A DNA stretch of 64,000 bases, taken from assembly GCA_017656255.1 (NCBI GenBank), contig JACDOE010000009.1, positions 55,286-119,285 on the forward strand. Reading direction: 5' to 3'. Positions 8,689 to 17,144 of the stretch are shown in pieces (within the stretch, counting starts at the first letter, position 1; each line of letters begins with the position of its first letter). Position numbers and translations under genes: made by a program. This DNA comes from Bacillaceae bacterium (lineage in GTDB: Bacteria; Bacillota; Bacilli; JACDOE01). Below the pieces are notes generated by a model that saw only the letters and a program-made list of their open reading frames with translations, was not told the origin of the DNA and did no database searches.

Positions 8689-11600
8689 ATGAAAACAGAG
8701 ATGGATAGGAGTTTGACGGGAGCGGAGAAAGAAAAACAATTATCCCGCCTGACAACTTTATATCACTTTCTTAAAGCGTCCGGAGATGATAAACAGGCTG
8801 AGAAAGCGGCCGGACTGATTCAGAAGCTGAAGAGTGATCATCTTGTGGTGGCGTTTTGCGGCCACTTTTCGGCCGGAAAATCGTCGATGATCAACGGACT
8901 TGTGGGAGATGCCATTTTGCCTTCCAGCCCCGTTCCGACCAGTGCCAACCTGGTCAGCATCCGAACCGGTGAAAAAGCGGTTCGGGCCCGGATTCGCGAC
9001 AGGGGATGGGTTCGCCTGCCAGCGGATCGTGAATGGGGAGAACTGCGCCGTTTTTTTGTGGACGGTGCCGAGGTAGAGACGGTGCAGATTCAGCATCCGA
9101 CCCCCTTTTTGCCGGAAGGGGTCATTCTGATGGATACGCCGGGGATTGATTCCACGGATGATGCCCATCGCATTGCCACGGAGTCGGCCCTGCACCTGGC
9201 GGATGTGGTTTTTTATGTGATGGATTACAATCATGTGCAGTCGGAAGTCAACTTTGCCTTTACCCGCAATCTGCAGGAACATGGCAAAGAGATTTATCTG
9301 GTGGTCAACCAGGTGGACAAACATCAGGAACTCGAACTGGATTTTACCCATTATCAGGAGAGTGTGCAGGCGTCTTTCGCCGCCTGGGGGGTGGAACCGG
9401 CCGCCATCTTTTACACCTCGATGATGGAAGCTGATCATCCCTACAACCAGCTGGAGCAGTTGAAAAACCAGCTGACGTCCATTTTTTCGGAACGTGGAAC
9501 CCGACTGGTTGAGGGGATGGAAAAGGCGTCCCGTCGACTGGCCGATGATCATATGAATGAGTGGCGGGAACAGCATGAAGAAGACAGGGAAAACCGGCTG
9601 GCGCTTTTGAGTCAGGAAGGTCTTGAGGGAGACGGGGAACAGGCGATTGCACACTATCGCAAAGTCGCCGCTCAACTGGATGAGCTTGATCGGATCCCGC
9701 AGCAGCTGGAGCAGGACATGACGGCCGAGATGCAGGCTATCCTGAAAAACGCCAATATCACCCCCTATGCCACCCGGGAACTGGCCGGAAAATACCTGGA
9801 GAGCCGCAACCCGCGGTTTAAAGTCGGTTTTCTTTTTACGGCTTCCAAGACACAGGCGGAAATTGAAAAACGGCTCCAGGACTTTCACGCCAGTGTACAG
9901 GAACAGGTGTCAGCCAATCTGGAATGGCACTTGAAAAATATGTTGATGCAAATGCCGGAAAAATACGGCTTTCAGTGGAACGATTATCGCCGGGAACTGT
10001 CGGCGTGGCATATCCCGATTGAATCTGATCTGTTGAAAGAACTGGTCAAGGAGTCATCCGTGGAATCGCTGACCGGACAGTACATTTTGCAATATAACCG
10101 GGATCTGGCGGAGGAGATCAAAAACAGGTTCCGCCGGCAGGCAATGGACTGGATTGCTAAAGCGGTAGAACAGGCGAAACAGTCCGCTGTGCAGAAACGC
10201 CGGCAGCTTGAGGAAGAGCAGGCGACATGGTCGAAACTGGCGCAGGCTGTGCAGGAACTGAAACAGCTGGAACAGGAAGAACAGGAGCGGCAACAGCAGC
10301 TTGACCGTATCCTTTCCGGAGAGATTGATGCAGACCTCGGTCAGGGAGATCGTGCGGTGCCTTATGATGACCTGCTCGGACTGAATACCGCTTCTCCGGA
10401 TGAAACTCAGTCCATGGCGGAATGGTCCGAACCGGTAGAGGCGGGAACCACCGACGACGACCGGGAGACAGAGGTCCGAAACCAGCTGGAACAGGCAGAC
10501 CGGACCGTGTCCTCTTATGATGAAGCGGCTCCCGCTGCCGAACCGAAACCGGACGATCAGGACACAGCTGATTCCAGAGAAAGGCTAACCCAATCGGCCC
10601 GCCAGTTAAGGGAAACAGCGGCTCATATCCGCCCGATTACAGGTTTTCGCACAATGGCAGCAAACATGGAACAGCGGGCGGCGCGACTGGAACAGAATCT
10701 GTTTACCGTCGCCCTGTTCGGAGCGTTCAGTGCCGGGAAATCCTCCTTTGCAAGCGCTCTGCTGGGAGATAAGGTGCTTCCGGTATCACCCAATCCGACC
10801 ACGGCTGCCGTCAATCAGATTCTTCCCCCGACCGAAACATTCCCGCACGGAACGGTCCGGGTGTTTGTCAAAGAGAAAGACGCGATGAAACATGACATGG
10901 AACAATCCATGCAGGCTTTCAACCTGAACGGGGATCCATTCCGTGATCTGAAGGATCTGATCGGCACCGTAGATCCGGAATCCATCCCGCCCCAGGCCAA
11001 ACCGCATCTTTCCTTTTTAAGTGCGGCCTCCCGGGGCATGGACCGGATGGAAGGCGAGCTTGGCCGGGTATTGACCGTCGGGCTGGAAGATTTTCAACCA
11101 TTTGTTATGGATGAAGAAAAGGCCTGTTTTGTAGAACGGATTGAACTGTATTATGATTGCCCCCTGACCGCAAAGGGTATCACTCTGGTGGATACACCCG
11201 GGGCTGATTCGATCAACGCCCGCCATACCGGGGTCGCCTTTGAATACATTAAAAATGCCGATGCGATTTTGTTTGTGACCTATTACAACCATGCCTTCTC
11301 CCATGCCGACCGGGAGTTTCTGATTCAACTGGGCCGTGTCAAGGATACATTTGACATGGATAAAATGTTTTTTATCGTCAATGCGGCCGACCTGGCCCGG
11401 AACCGGCAGGACATGCAGGATGTGGTTGACCATGTGAGACAAAATCTGCTGCAGTACGGCATCCGTCATCCCCGCCTCTATCCGGTGTCGAGCCAGACGG
11501 CGCTGATGACGCGTCTTAAGGAAAAAGGGAAACTGCCGGATTCTGCGGCGAAAACCTATCAGCAGTCTCTCACCCGACTGGGAGCCTCTGATGCGGCAGC

Positions 11601-12549
11601 CACCGCAACGGGAGAAGCACTGGCGCTTTCCGGCATCACCCGGTTTGAGCAGGATTTTATGACGTTTACAGTGGAAGAGTTAACCCGTATGGCGGTCAAA
11701 TCCGCCGAGGATGATATCCGGCGCGCGCAGGCTCAGCTGGAAGAACTGCTGGCCACCGCCCGAGAAGATGAATCGGTTCGCAGCCGGAAACGGGATCAGG
11801 CCCTGCAGGCCCGTGAATCGGCGAAAACCTCGATTTTGCAGGCCGAATGGCAGATGGAATGGCAATCCGTAGAGCAGGAAATTCAGGAACTGGTGTTTTA
11901 TGTGAAAAAGCGGATTTTTGAGCGGTTCGGCGAATGGTTTCATGAAGCGTTTAACCCTTCCGATCTGCAGGGGGACGGCCGTCATCTCAAACAGGCTCTT
12001 ATGGGCAGCCTGGAAGAACTGATCGGCATGATGGGTTACGATCTTGCCCAGGAGATGCGAGCAACGGCCCTCCGGGTGGAAAAATTTATGAACGGTCAGG
12101 CATCGAAAATCTATGGCAACATAACCGGAGCAGTAAACCGCATATCGGAAGGATGTCGTTTTGCTTCCTATCAGCCGAGATCCTATTCGACGCCGTCCTT
12201 TGAAGAAGGATTGAAAGATCTGGATCTGAAAGCATTTCAACCGGCGCTCTCTCTCTTTAAAAATCCCCGGGATTTCTTTGAGAAAGGCGGAAAGGATAAG
12301 TTGAGAGACCGGCTGGAAAAGGAGCTGGAGGAACCGGTTTCCACCTATCTGCAGGAAGAGGGAGAACGGGTGCGCCAGGAATATGAGGAGCTGTTCCGTC
12401 AGCAGATGGACATGATGAAAAATGAGCTTCAGGATCAGCTGGAACAATATTATGAAGGGGTTCTGGCCGCTTTATCCGATGAAATCGATACCGAATCCCT
12501 TGAAAAATCTCTGGAACATATCAGGGGGGTCACGGGCCGTACATCATAA
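8689..12549 (+). CDS. dynA: Double-headed bacterial dynamin-like GTPase
   Basis: A 1286-residue protein with two complete dynamin modules in one chain, as in Bacillus DynA (YpbR). Head 1 has P-loop GHFSAGKSS (about 58-66), switch/G3 DTPGID and G4 NQVDK. Head 2 has GAFSAGKSS (about 681-689), DTPGADS and NAADLA. Each head is followed by long alpha-helical, Gln/Glu-rich trunk segments; an acidic linker (about 545-640) separates the modules. Hydrophobic paddle-like segments are embedded in the trunks. Known family role: GTP-independent tethering and fusion of membranes, membrane-damage and phage tolerance, and septum-associated localisation. ATG 8689 follows AGGTGA by 6 bases. The gene is monocistronic and ends in a hairpin. 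Both active sites look intact, so the protein should be functional. Confidence 0.93.
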   Translation: MKTEMDRSLTGAEKEKQLSRLTTLYHFLKASGDDKQAEKAAGLIQKLKSDHLVVAFCGHFSAGKSSMINGLVGDAILPSSPVPTSANLVSIRTGEKAVRARIRDRGWVRLPADREWGELRRFFVDGAEVETVQIQHPTPFLPEGVILMDTPGIDSTDDAHRIATESALHLADVVFYVMDYNHVQSEVNFAFTRNLQEHGKEIYLVVNQVDKHQELELDFTHYQESVQASFAAWGVEPAAIFYTSMMEADHPYNQLEQLKNQLTSIFSERGTRLVEGMEKASRRLADDHMNEWREQHEEDRENRLALLSQEGLEGDGEQAIAHYRKVAAQLDELDRIPQQLEQDMTAEMQAILKNANITPYATRELAGKYLESRNPRFKVGFLFTASKTQAEIEKRLQDFHASVQEQVSANLEWHLKNMLMQMPEKYGFQWNDYRRELSAWHIPIESDLLKELVKESSVESLTGQYILQYNRDLAEEIKNRFRRQAMDWIAKAVEQAKQSAVQKRRQLEEEQATWSKLAQAVQELKQLEQEEQERQQQLDRILSGEIDADLGQGDRAVPYDDLLGLNTASPDETQSMAEWSEPVEAGTTDDDRETEVRNQLEQADRTVSSYDEAAPAAEPKPDDQDTADSRERLTQSARQLRETAAHIRPITGFRTMAANMEQRAARLEQNLFTVALFGAFSAGKSSFASALLGDKVLPVSPNPTTAAVNQILPPTETFPHGTVRVFVKEKDAMKHDMEQSMQAFNLNGDPFRDLKDLIGTVDPESIPPQAKPHLSFLSAASRGMDRMEGELGRVLTVGLEDFQPFVMDEEKACFVERIELYYDCPLTAKGITLVDTPGADSINARHTGVAFEYIKNADAILFVTYYNHAFSHADREFLIQLGRVKDTFDMDKMFFIVNAADLARNRQDMQDVVDHVRQNLLQYGIRHPRLYPVSSQTALMTRLKEKGKLPDSAAKTYQQSLTRLGASDAAATATGEALALSGITRFEQDFMTFTVEELTRMAVKSAEDDIRRAQAQLEELLATAREDESVRSRKRDQALQARESAKTSILQAEWQMEWQSVEQEIQELVFYVKKRIFERFGEWFHEAFNPSDLQGDGRHLKQALMGSLEELIGMMGYDLAQEMRATALRVEKFMNGQASKIYGNITGAVNRISEGCRFASYQPRSYSTPSFEEGLKDLDLKAFQPALSLFKNPRDFFEKGGKDKLRDRLEKELEEPVSTYLQEEGERVRQEYEELFRQQMDMMKNELQDQLEQYYEGVLAALSDEIDTESLEKSLEHIRGVTGRTS

Positions 12550-12551
12550 AA

Positions 12552-12581
12552 AACCATCCGGGGAATGATCTCCGGATGGTT
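12552..12581. terminator. Hairpin between dynA and the convergent globin gene
   Basis: AACCATCCGG / CCGGATGGTT, a 10-bp perfect stem with a 10-base loop. It starts just after the dynA stop and lies 15 bases from the globin stop, so it probably serves both. The T-tract is short (TTCGTT). Confidence 0.7.
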
Positions 12582-12596
12582 CGTTATCACAATCGG

Positions 12597-13001
12597 CTAC
12601 GACGTTTCTTGATCCTGGCGATTAACCATATGGTAAGCGGTCATCGTCAAACGTTGAAACATATATTCGCGTACCGGTCCTTCCAGTCCGATTTCATCCA
12701 TGGCCTCCGACATGCATCGGAGCCAGGCCTTTGCTCGTCTGGGTGTAATCGGAAACGGCATGTGACGGGCGCGAAGCATCGGGTGTCCGTGTTTTTCCGA
12801 GTAAAGCGGAGGACCTCCGAAAAACTGGGTCAGGAACAGATACTGTTTTTCTTTAACCGGGTCGATATCTTCCGGGAAAATCGGTGAGAGATCAGGATCT
12901 TGAATAACTTTTGGATAAAAGGCTTCGACTAGGTTCCGAATGGTATCCGCTCCACCGATATCCTGATAGGGATTGCCTTCATAGTAGGATTGCATGTTCA
13001 T
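12597..13001 (-). CDS. Group II truncated haemoglobin
   Basis: A 2/2 globin of the Bacillus YjbI type, binding haem and oxygen and implicated in NO or peroxide handling. The haem pocket is visible: proximal histidine in FSEKHGHPMLRARHMPF, the tyrosine/tryptophan distal set (YLFLTQFFGGP and KAWLRCM). About 134 residues. ATG 13001 is preferred over GTG 13010, because AAAGGGG is 8 bases upstream of the former and abuts the latter. It is a single gene. In B. subtilis the homologue sits beside yjbH; that partner is not here. Confidence 0.93.
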   Translation of the reverse strand: MNMQSYYEGNPYQDIGGADTIRNLVEAFYPKVIQDPDLSPIFPEDIDPVKEKQYLFLTQFFGGPPLYSEKHGHPMLRARHMPFPITPRRAKAWLRCMSEAMDEIGLEGPVREYMFQRLTMTAYHMVNRQDQETS

Positions 13002-13134
13002 ACCTGCCACCCCTTTCGGTATTAAACGTTGTCATCTGATTTTATTTTATCACAGGCGGATTGTTTCTTATAAATAAAAAGGTTTTGATCAGCACATAGA
13101 TTAAAAAATGAGCAACATTGCAAAAAGGAGTTAT

Positions 13135-13863
13135 ATGCCTATGGAATTTACCTGTTATCCCGCCGGGGATCGAGCCGTAACCGTCAAATTTAAACAGGAG
13201 ATCTCAGACGACGTGAACCGGAATGTGATTGCCCTGGCAAAGCGACTGGAAGAAAAGACGATCGCCGGCGTCGAGGAATGTGTGCCGGCCTATGCTTCGC
13301 TGCTGGTCTATTATAACCCGATGCAGCTCGGCTATGCTGAACTGGTTGAAACCCTGCATCAACTGGATACGACTGTTGATGGTGTTTCTGATGAAAAAAC
13401 AAGGGTATTTGAGATCCCGGTACTCTACGGCGGTAAAGAAGGACCGGATCTGGAAGATGTAGCAGACTATCATGGTTTGACGACGGACGACGTGATCCGT
13501 CTACATTGCGGAAGAAAATACCGGATTTATATGCTGGGATTCACACCGGGTTTTCCTTACCTGGGCGGCCTCGATCCGCGACTCCATACACCGCGGCTGG
13601 AAACACCCCGTACCCGGATTCCGGCAGGTTCCATCGGAATTGCCGGCAACCAAACCGGGATCTATTCACTGTCGACTCCCGGTGGATGGCGACTGATCGG
13701 GCATACCCCCGTCCCGCTTTTTACACCGGAGAATCCGGAGAATCCCGTCCTGTTAAACGCCGGGGATTACATTCGGTTCGTACCGGTCTCCCGGACAGAA
13801 TATGAACGGATCAGTGAAGAGATCAAGGATAATCGGTACAGCCCCCGGGTCAGTGATGCCTGA
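13135..13863 (+). CDS. pxpB: 5-oxoprolinase subunit B / KipI-like (PxpB)
   Basis: The carboxyltransferase C-like domain (CT_C_D), cyclophilin-like, is recognisable from DRAVTVKF at the N-terminus, then YMLGFTPGFPYLGGLDPRL and RTRIPAGSIGIAGNQTGIYSLSTPGGW. The protein partners PxpC (KipA) to hydrolyse 5-oxoproline with ATP, and in B. subtilis KipI inhibits the sporulation kinase KinA. Here neither pxpC nor pxpA is adjacent, so it is an orphan subunit, which leans towards a KipI-type regulatory role or an unlinked complex. AAGGAG lies 4 bases before ATG 13135; ATG 13141 is an alternative start. Confidence 0.85.
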   Translation: MPMEFTCYPAGDRAVTVKFKQEISDDVNRNVIALAKRLEEKTIAGVEECVPAYASLLVYYNPMQLGYAELVETLHQLDTTVDGVSDEKTRVFEIPVLYGGKEGPDLEDVADYHGLTTDDVIRLHCGRKYRIYMLGFTPGFPYLGGLDPRLHTPRLETPRTRIPAGSIGIAGNQTGIYSLSTPGGWRLIGHTPVPLFTPENPENPVLLNAGDYIRFVPVSRTEYERISEEIKDNRYSPRVSDA

Positions 13864-13986
13864 GGGGGCAGATGGAACACCCTTTGCGTGATGCACAGGG
13901 TGTTCAAAATTTTGTAAAAGTTTAAGCATTCACATTTTCAATAAAACGTTATATATTACTTTATTGGGGACCAAAGGAGAATGAAC

Positions 13987-14448
13987 ATGGTTACAAACCA
14001 GCCCGATCAAGCCCCGAGGGTCATCCTGGATGCCGATGCCTGTCCGCGGGGAGCGATGGCGATTTCAAAAAAACTTTGTGAAAAATATCACTGGGACCTG
14101 TGGACCGTTGCCAGTTTTAATCACCGGATTGAAGGAACCAATCATGTCATGGTGGGGAATGATCCCCAGGAAGCTGACATCAAAGTGGTTAATCTGACTC
14201 GGCACGGTGATATTGTCGTCACCCAGGACATCGGGCTTGCGGCTCTGGTGCTGGGGAAAGGGGCGTCCGCTCTGTCGCCGTCGGGGAAAATATTCCGGCG
14301 TGAAACCATTGATTTTATGCTCGAAGAAAGAGACCTGAAAGCCCGTTACCGGAGGGCCGGTGGAAGAACAAAAGGACCCGCCCCGCGAACAGAAGAAGAT
14401 GACAGGCAGTTTGAACGCGCTTTGAAACAGTTGATGTCACATGACTGA
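13987..14448 (+). CDS. YaiI/YqxD family protein (UPF0178)
   Basis: A PIN-like/NYN-type small protein of unknown activity, conserved next to dnaG in many Bacilli but not here. Family marks are ILDADACPRGAM, ASFNHRI, VGNDPQEADIKVVNLTRHGDIVVTQDIGLAA with the acidic residues typical of PIN-domain nucleases, and GKIFRRETIDFMLEERDLKARYRRAGGRTKGP. 153 residues is the expected length. ATG 13987 is chosen over 13981 because AAGGAG is 7 bases away. Confidence 0.88.
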   Translation: MVTNQPDQAPRVILDADACPRGAMAISKKLCEKYHWDLWTVASFNHRIEGTNHVMVGNDPQEADIKVVNLTRHGDIVVTQDIGLAALVLGKGASALSPSGKIFRRETIDFMLEERDLKARYRRAGGRTKGPAPRTEEDDRQFERALKQLMSHD

Positions 14449-14581
14449 CAAAAGATTTACAAAAAATTTACAAAATAAATGTCGAAATGTGTTATAATAA
14501 ATCATAGATGATTAGAATATTCAGTTCATTTTAATTATTTTAATCTGGTCTTCTACCTTTTTTGCAAAGGAGGGAATGAAG

Positions 14582-14737
14582 ATGAGTACCAGTGTTGTAG
14601 ACAGCATTATGGAAGAAAGACAGCGTTTGATAGAAAACTGGCAGGATGCCACTGAAGAAGAGAGAAAACAGTTACTCATTCGTATTATGGATCTTGATGA
14701 AGAGATCGAATTGTTAAAAGAAAAAGAAGAAGCATAA
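14582..14737 (+). CDS. Small acidic helical protein, 51 residues
   Basis: Encodes MSTSVVDSIMEERQRL..., almost entirely helical and Glu-rich, ending in ELLKEKEEA, a likely short coiled coil. AAAGGAGGGA stands 6 bases before ATG 14582. A TATAAT -10-like box is at 14493 and a perfect terminator follows, so this is a stand-alone expressed unit. No family name is offered. Similar small acidic proteins are common in Bacillales. Confidence 0.6.
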   Translation: MSTSVVDSIMEERQRLIENWQDATEEERKQLLIRIMDLDEEIELLKEKEEA

Positions 14738-14765
14738 CTTAACTAAACCTTAACCTTATTGTGGG

Positions 14766-14786
14766 GCGGCCTGAGGGCCGCTTTTT
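14766..14786 (+). terminator. Terminator of the small acidic protein gene
   Basis: GCGGCC-TGAG-GGCCGC followed by TTTTT, 28 bases after the stop. A compact, perfect stem. Confidence 0.9.
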
Positions 14787-14880
14787 CAATTTATTTCCAG
14801 ATAAGGACAGTCACAAATTTTGGTAATCATACGAAATTTCATGTAGAATAAAAAAAAGATGTTCTTCGGAGGATTGTCCT

Positions 14881-15564
14881 ATGAATGATATGATATTATA
14901 CACATTGATTGCAGCGGGGGTCGTTGTTCTGGGTGCGGGGTTCTACCTTTTCTGGCGTCGCAGAAAAAGGCAGGAAGTGGATGCCTATCCGGCTCAGCTT
15001 CCTGACAGACAGGTTTTTCTGGAACAGGTGATCGCCGTTTTCAAGCAACTGGGCTATCATATTGAGAATCCGAAAGAAGTCTGTGATTATGGTGCCGACT
15101 TTATTATGCGGAAAGGGCCTTCTTCGTTTGTTGTTCGTACGCGGGTCTGTAAAACGCAAACGCTGACGGGTGAAGAAGAAAAAGCGGGCATGCAGGTGGT
15201 ACAGGAAGCGGCTGCAGCTCGTCCACTTTATAAAACAGCCCTGTCTCTGGTCATCTGTGATGGTTATTTCACCACCGATGCAGAGCGGCTGGCCCAGGCT
15301 AACCGGGTGATGATGTGGGATCGGGATATCTGGCTGAAGCAGTGGACAGAGCTGGAAAAGGCAGAAACGGATTTGCCACCGGAAGAAAAGCAACCGCCCC
15401 TTGATTTGTTGCAGGAGATGCTGGAAGAAGAGATTCCTTCCAACCTCCTTTCCGATGAAGAGCGGAAAATCAGGGATCAGATCATGTTGGAGACGAAGCG
15501 TCTGATGGAACAGCGCAAGCTTGAAAAGGCCCAGAAAAACCTGGCGAACAAGCGAACGAATTAA
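14881..15564 (+). CDS. Membrane-tethered Mrr-like (restriction-endonuclease fold) protein
   Basis: One N-terminal membrane segment (about 5-24, with WRRRKR immediately after) anchors a cytoplasmic domain resembling the Mrr N-terminal nuclease fold: VFKQLGYHIENPKEVCDYGADFIMRKG then VVRTRV and, later, VICDGYFTTDAERLAQANRVMMWDRDIW. The catalytic aspartate of GADF is kept, but the Q-x-K lysine position reads TRVCK, so activity is doubtful. The C-terminus is acidic and Lys-rich. 227 residues. The downstream holin-like gene begins 16 bases after its stop, suggesting a two-gene operon of membrane proteins. Reassigned nuclease or inert sensor are both possible. Confidence 0.6.
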   Translation: MNDMILYTLIAAGVVVLGAGFYLFWRRRKRQEVDAYPAQLPDRQVFLEQVIAVFKQLGYHIENPKEVCDYGADFIMRKGPSSFVVRTRVCKTQTLTGEEEKAGMQVVQEAAAARPLYKTALSLVICDGYFTTDAERLAQANRVMMWDRDIWLKQWTELEKAETDLPPEEKQPPLDLLQEMLEEEIPSNLLSDEERKIRDQIMLETKRLMEQRKLEKAQKNLANKRTN

Positions 15565-15579
15565 AGAAAGGATGAATGT

Positions 15580-15939
15580 ATGGTGATCTGGATCGTAAGA
15601 TTACTGGTCAATGGCCTGGCGCTTCTGATTGTGGCCTGGCTTTTGCCCGGTGTGGATGTTGAAGGGTTTGCCGTTGCCGTCCTGGCCGCGCTGATCCTGG
15701 CTATCGTGAACACGGTGATCCGGCCGATTCTCATTTTCCTGACATTGCCGGTAACGTTGTTCACTTTCGGATTGTTTTTGCTGGTGATCAACGGACTGAC
15801 ATACTGGTTGACGTCGGCCCTGTTACCCGGATTTGATGTCGCCGGGTTCGGGACCGCCTTTCTGGCAGCGATCATTCAAAGTATTCTGAGCTGGAGTCTG
15901 AATGGGATGATTACCAATAATCTGTTCAGAAGAGATTAA
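15580..15939 (+). CDS. Phage holin family 4 / YvlD-type membrane protein
   Basis: 119 residues with four hydrophobic segments and little else. The end of the first repeat reads LLPGVDVEGFAVAVLAALILAIVNTVIRPIL and the second copy LLPGFDVAGFGTAFLAAIIQSILSW, so it is an internal duplication typical of the family. Despite the name, most Bacillus members are chromosomal membrane proteins of unknown role. AAAGGATG precedes ATG 15580. It is likely co-transcribed with the Mrr-like gene. Confidence 0.8.
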   Translation: MVIWIVRLLVNGLALLIVAWLLPGVDVEGFAVAVLAALILAIVNTVIRPILIFLTLPVTLFTFGLFLLVINGLTYWLTSALLPGFDVAGFGTAFLAAIIQSILSWSLNGMITNNLFRRD

Positions 15940-16002
15940 TAAAAGTGAATTCCGGCTGAAGGAATTTGGTGGTTGAAACCGACAACCTGGAGTCATTTAG
16001 AG

Positions 16003-16197
16003 AAAAAAAATAGCGAAAAAACTTTCCGCTAATCCTCAAAAATAGGATGAAACGAAAAAAATAGCAGAAAAACTTTCCGCTATTTCGCTTGAATACTTCG
16101 CATAACATGAAAATCGGTTGTTTAGCGGAATCTTTTTCCGCTATATTTCAGAAACAGGGGTAAATCGGATAATAGCGGAAAGAATTTCCGCTATTTT
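16003..16197. repeat. Dispersed TAGCGGAA hairpin repeat, copy B
   Basis: The most regular copy, about 195 bases with four hairpins near 16009-16032, 16060-16085, 16131-16145 and 16170-16197. Conserved spacers include TTGAATACTTCGCATAACATGAAAA and GGGGTAAATCGGAT. It lies between the convergent holin-like gene and the DUF5325-like gene and accounts for most of that 350-base gap; the rest shows nothing. Confidence 0.88.
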
Positions 16198-16292
16198 TGA
16201 CATGCCGTGCCCCTTCCCCAATCCGGCCACTCAACGGGAAAAAGAGCCTTTTTATATCCCGCCGGAAGGATGAATGGATGACGAGATCCATT

Positions 16293-16478
16293 TTACTCAC
16301 GATCCTGTTCCCGCTGTTTGCGTTTCAGCGTAAATCCGATTCCGGTTGTCATCGTAGCACCCAGCAGCGCCCCGATCACGCCGATCACACTTTCCTCAGC
16401 AATAAACACGCCGATGCTGGCAAGCAAAAGAGCCGTAATGATCGCTAAAAACAGGGCGATCCATTTATGACGATTCAT
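16293..16478 (-). CDS. Small two-span membrane protein, YlaF/DUF5325-like
   Basis: 61 residues: MNRHKW, a first hydrophobic run to about residue 22, IAEESVIG, a second run and a basic tail KRKQRE. This pattern matches the small YlaF family of Bacilli. ATG 16478 follows GAGGTGA; the frame extends further upstream but without a ribosome site. Function unknown. Confidence 0.55.
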   Translation of the reverse strand: MNRHKWIALFLAIITALLLASIGVFIAEESVIGVIGALLGATMTTGIGFTLKRKQREQDRE

Positions 16479-16596
16479 GTTTGTCACCTCGAACTGATTA
16501 TACCACGCCTGATACTCCCACGAAAGTTTTCCATTCCCTTCAACAAAAAAGACCGATTGAACCAATCGGACAGGCAGGTATCAGTATTTACCCCAT

Positions 16597-16959
16597 TTAT
16601 ATTAGCTTCTTACTCAATTCCCGGGCCAGTGTTTTTAACGAATGATAGTCGGTTTCGTCAAAAGAAACAGAGCCACTGCTAATCACCGTAATTTTTCCCA
16701 GGATCTCCCGATCAGAGCCATACATCGGAATCTGCATGATGTTTTTCTTGTATAAGGGGGACGGGTCGATTTCACCGGCACTGGCTGTAAGTTCATAGGA
16801 TTCCCGTTCCCGATCATAGAGGTAGATGGCCACCCAGTCAAAATAGGCGACCTGAGACTGCAATTTATGTACGAGTTGTTGAAAGGTTAAAGAAAGATCG
16901 GATGTTTTATGAACGGCGCATATTAATTCGAGTGAAATCACCCCTGTACTGACAGACAC
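16597..16959 (-). CDS. Single GAF-domain protein
   Basis: 120 residues making one GAF fold: FDWVAIYLYDRERESYELTASAGE, then a short strand region and a C-terminal helix ETDYHSLKTLARELSKKL. GTG start at 16959 behind GGGAGG. The methionine-sulfoxide reductase cysteines of the larger YtsP/fRMsr GAF enzymes are absent, so a ligand-binding or sensor role is likelier. It is divergent from the proline dehydrogenase gene, about 185 bases away. Confidence 0.75.
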   Translation of the reverse strand: MSVSTGVISLELICAVHKTSDLSLTFQQLVHKLQSQVAYFDWVAIYLYDRERESYELTASAGEIDPSPLYKKNIMQIPMYGSDREILGKITVISSGSVSFDETDYHSLKTLARELSKKLI

Positions 16960-17144
16960 GAATATCCTCCCTTTCCCGCATTTTTGTTCATTGTATCACG
17001 GATTACAGCCTGTACGGTGTAGTAAGTTCAGGAAACGGAGATAAACAATAGTGCCCCAATTAAATCATGCCACTTTTCACATCAAATGAGGGGTCGGTGA
17101 TCATACTAAAGTCATGATGATACGGCACAGGAGGGAACGGAAAC

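Noticed and set aside
8758..9888. 376-residue minus-strand frame inside dynA
   Set aside because: Fully antisense to the dynamin gene, composition of a shadow, no domain.
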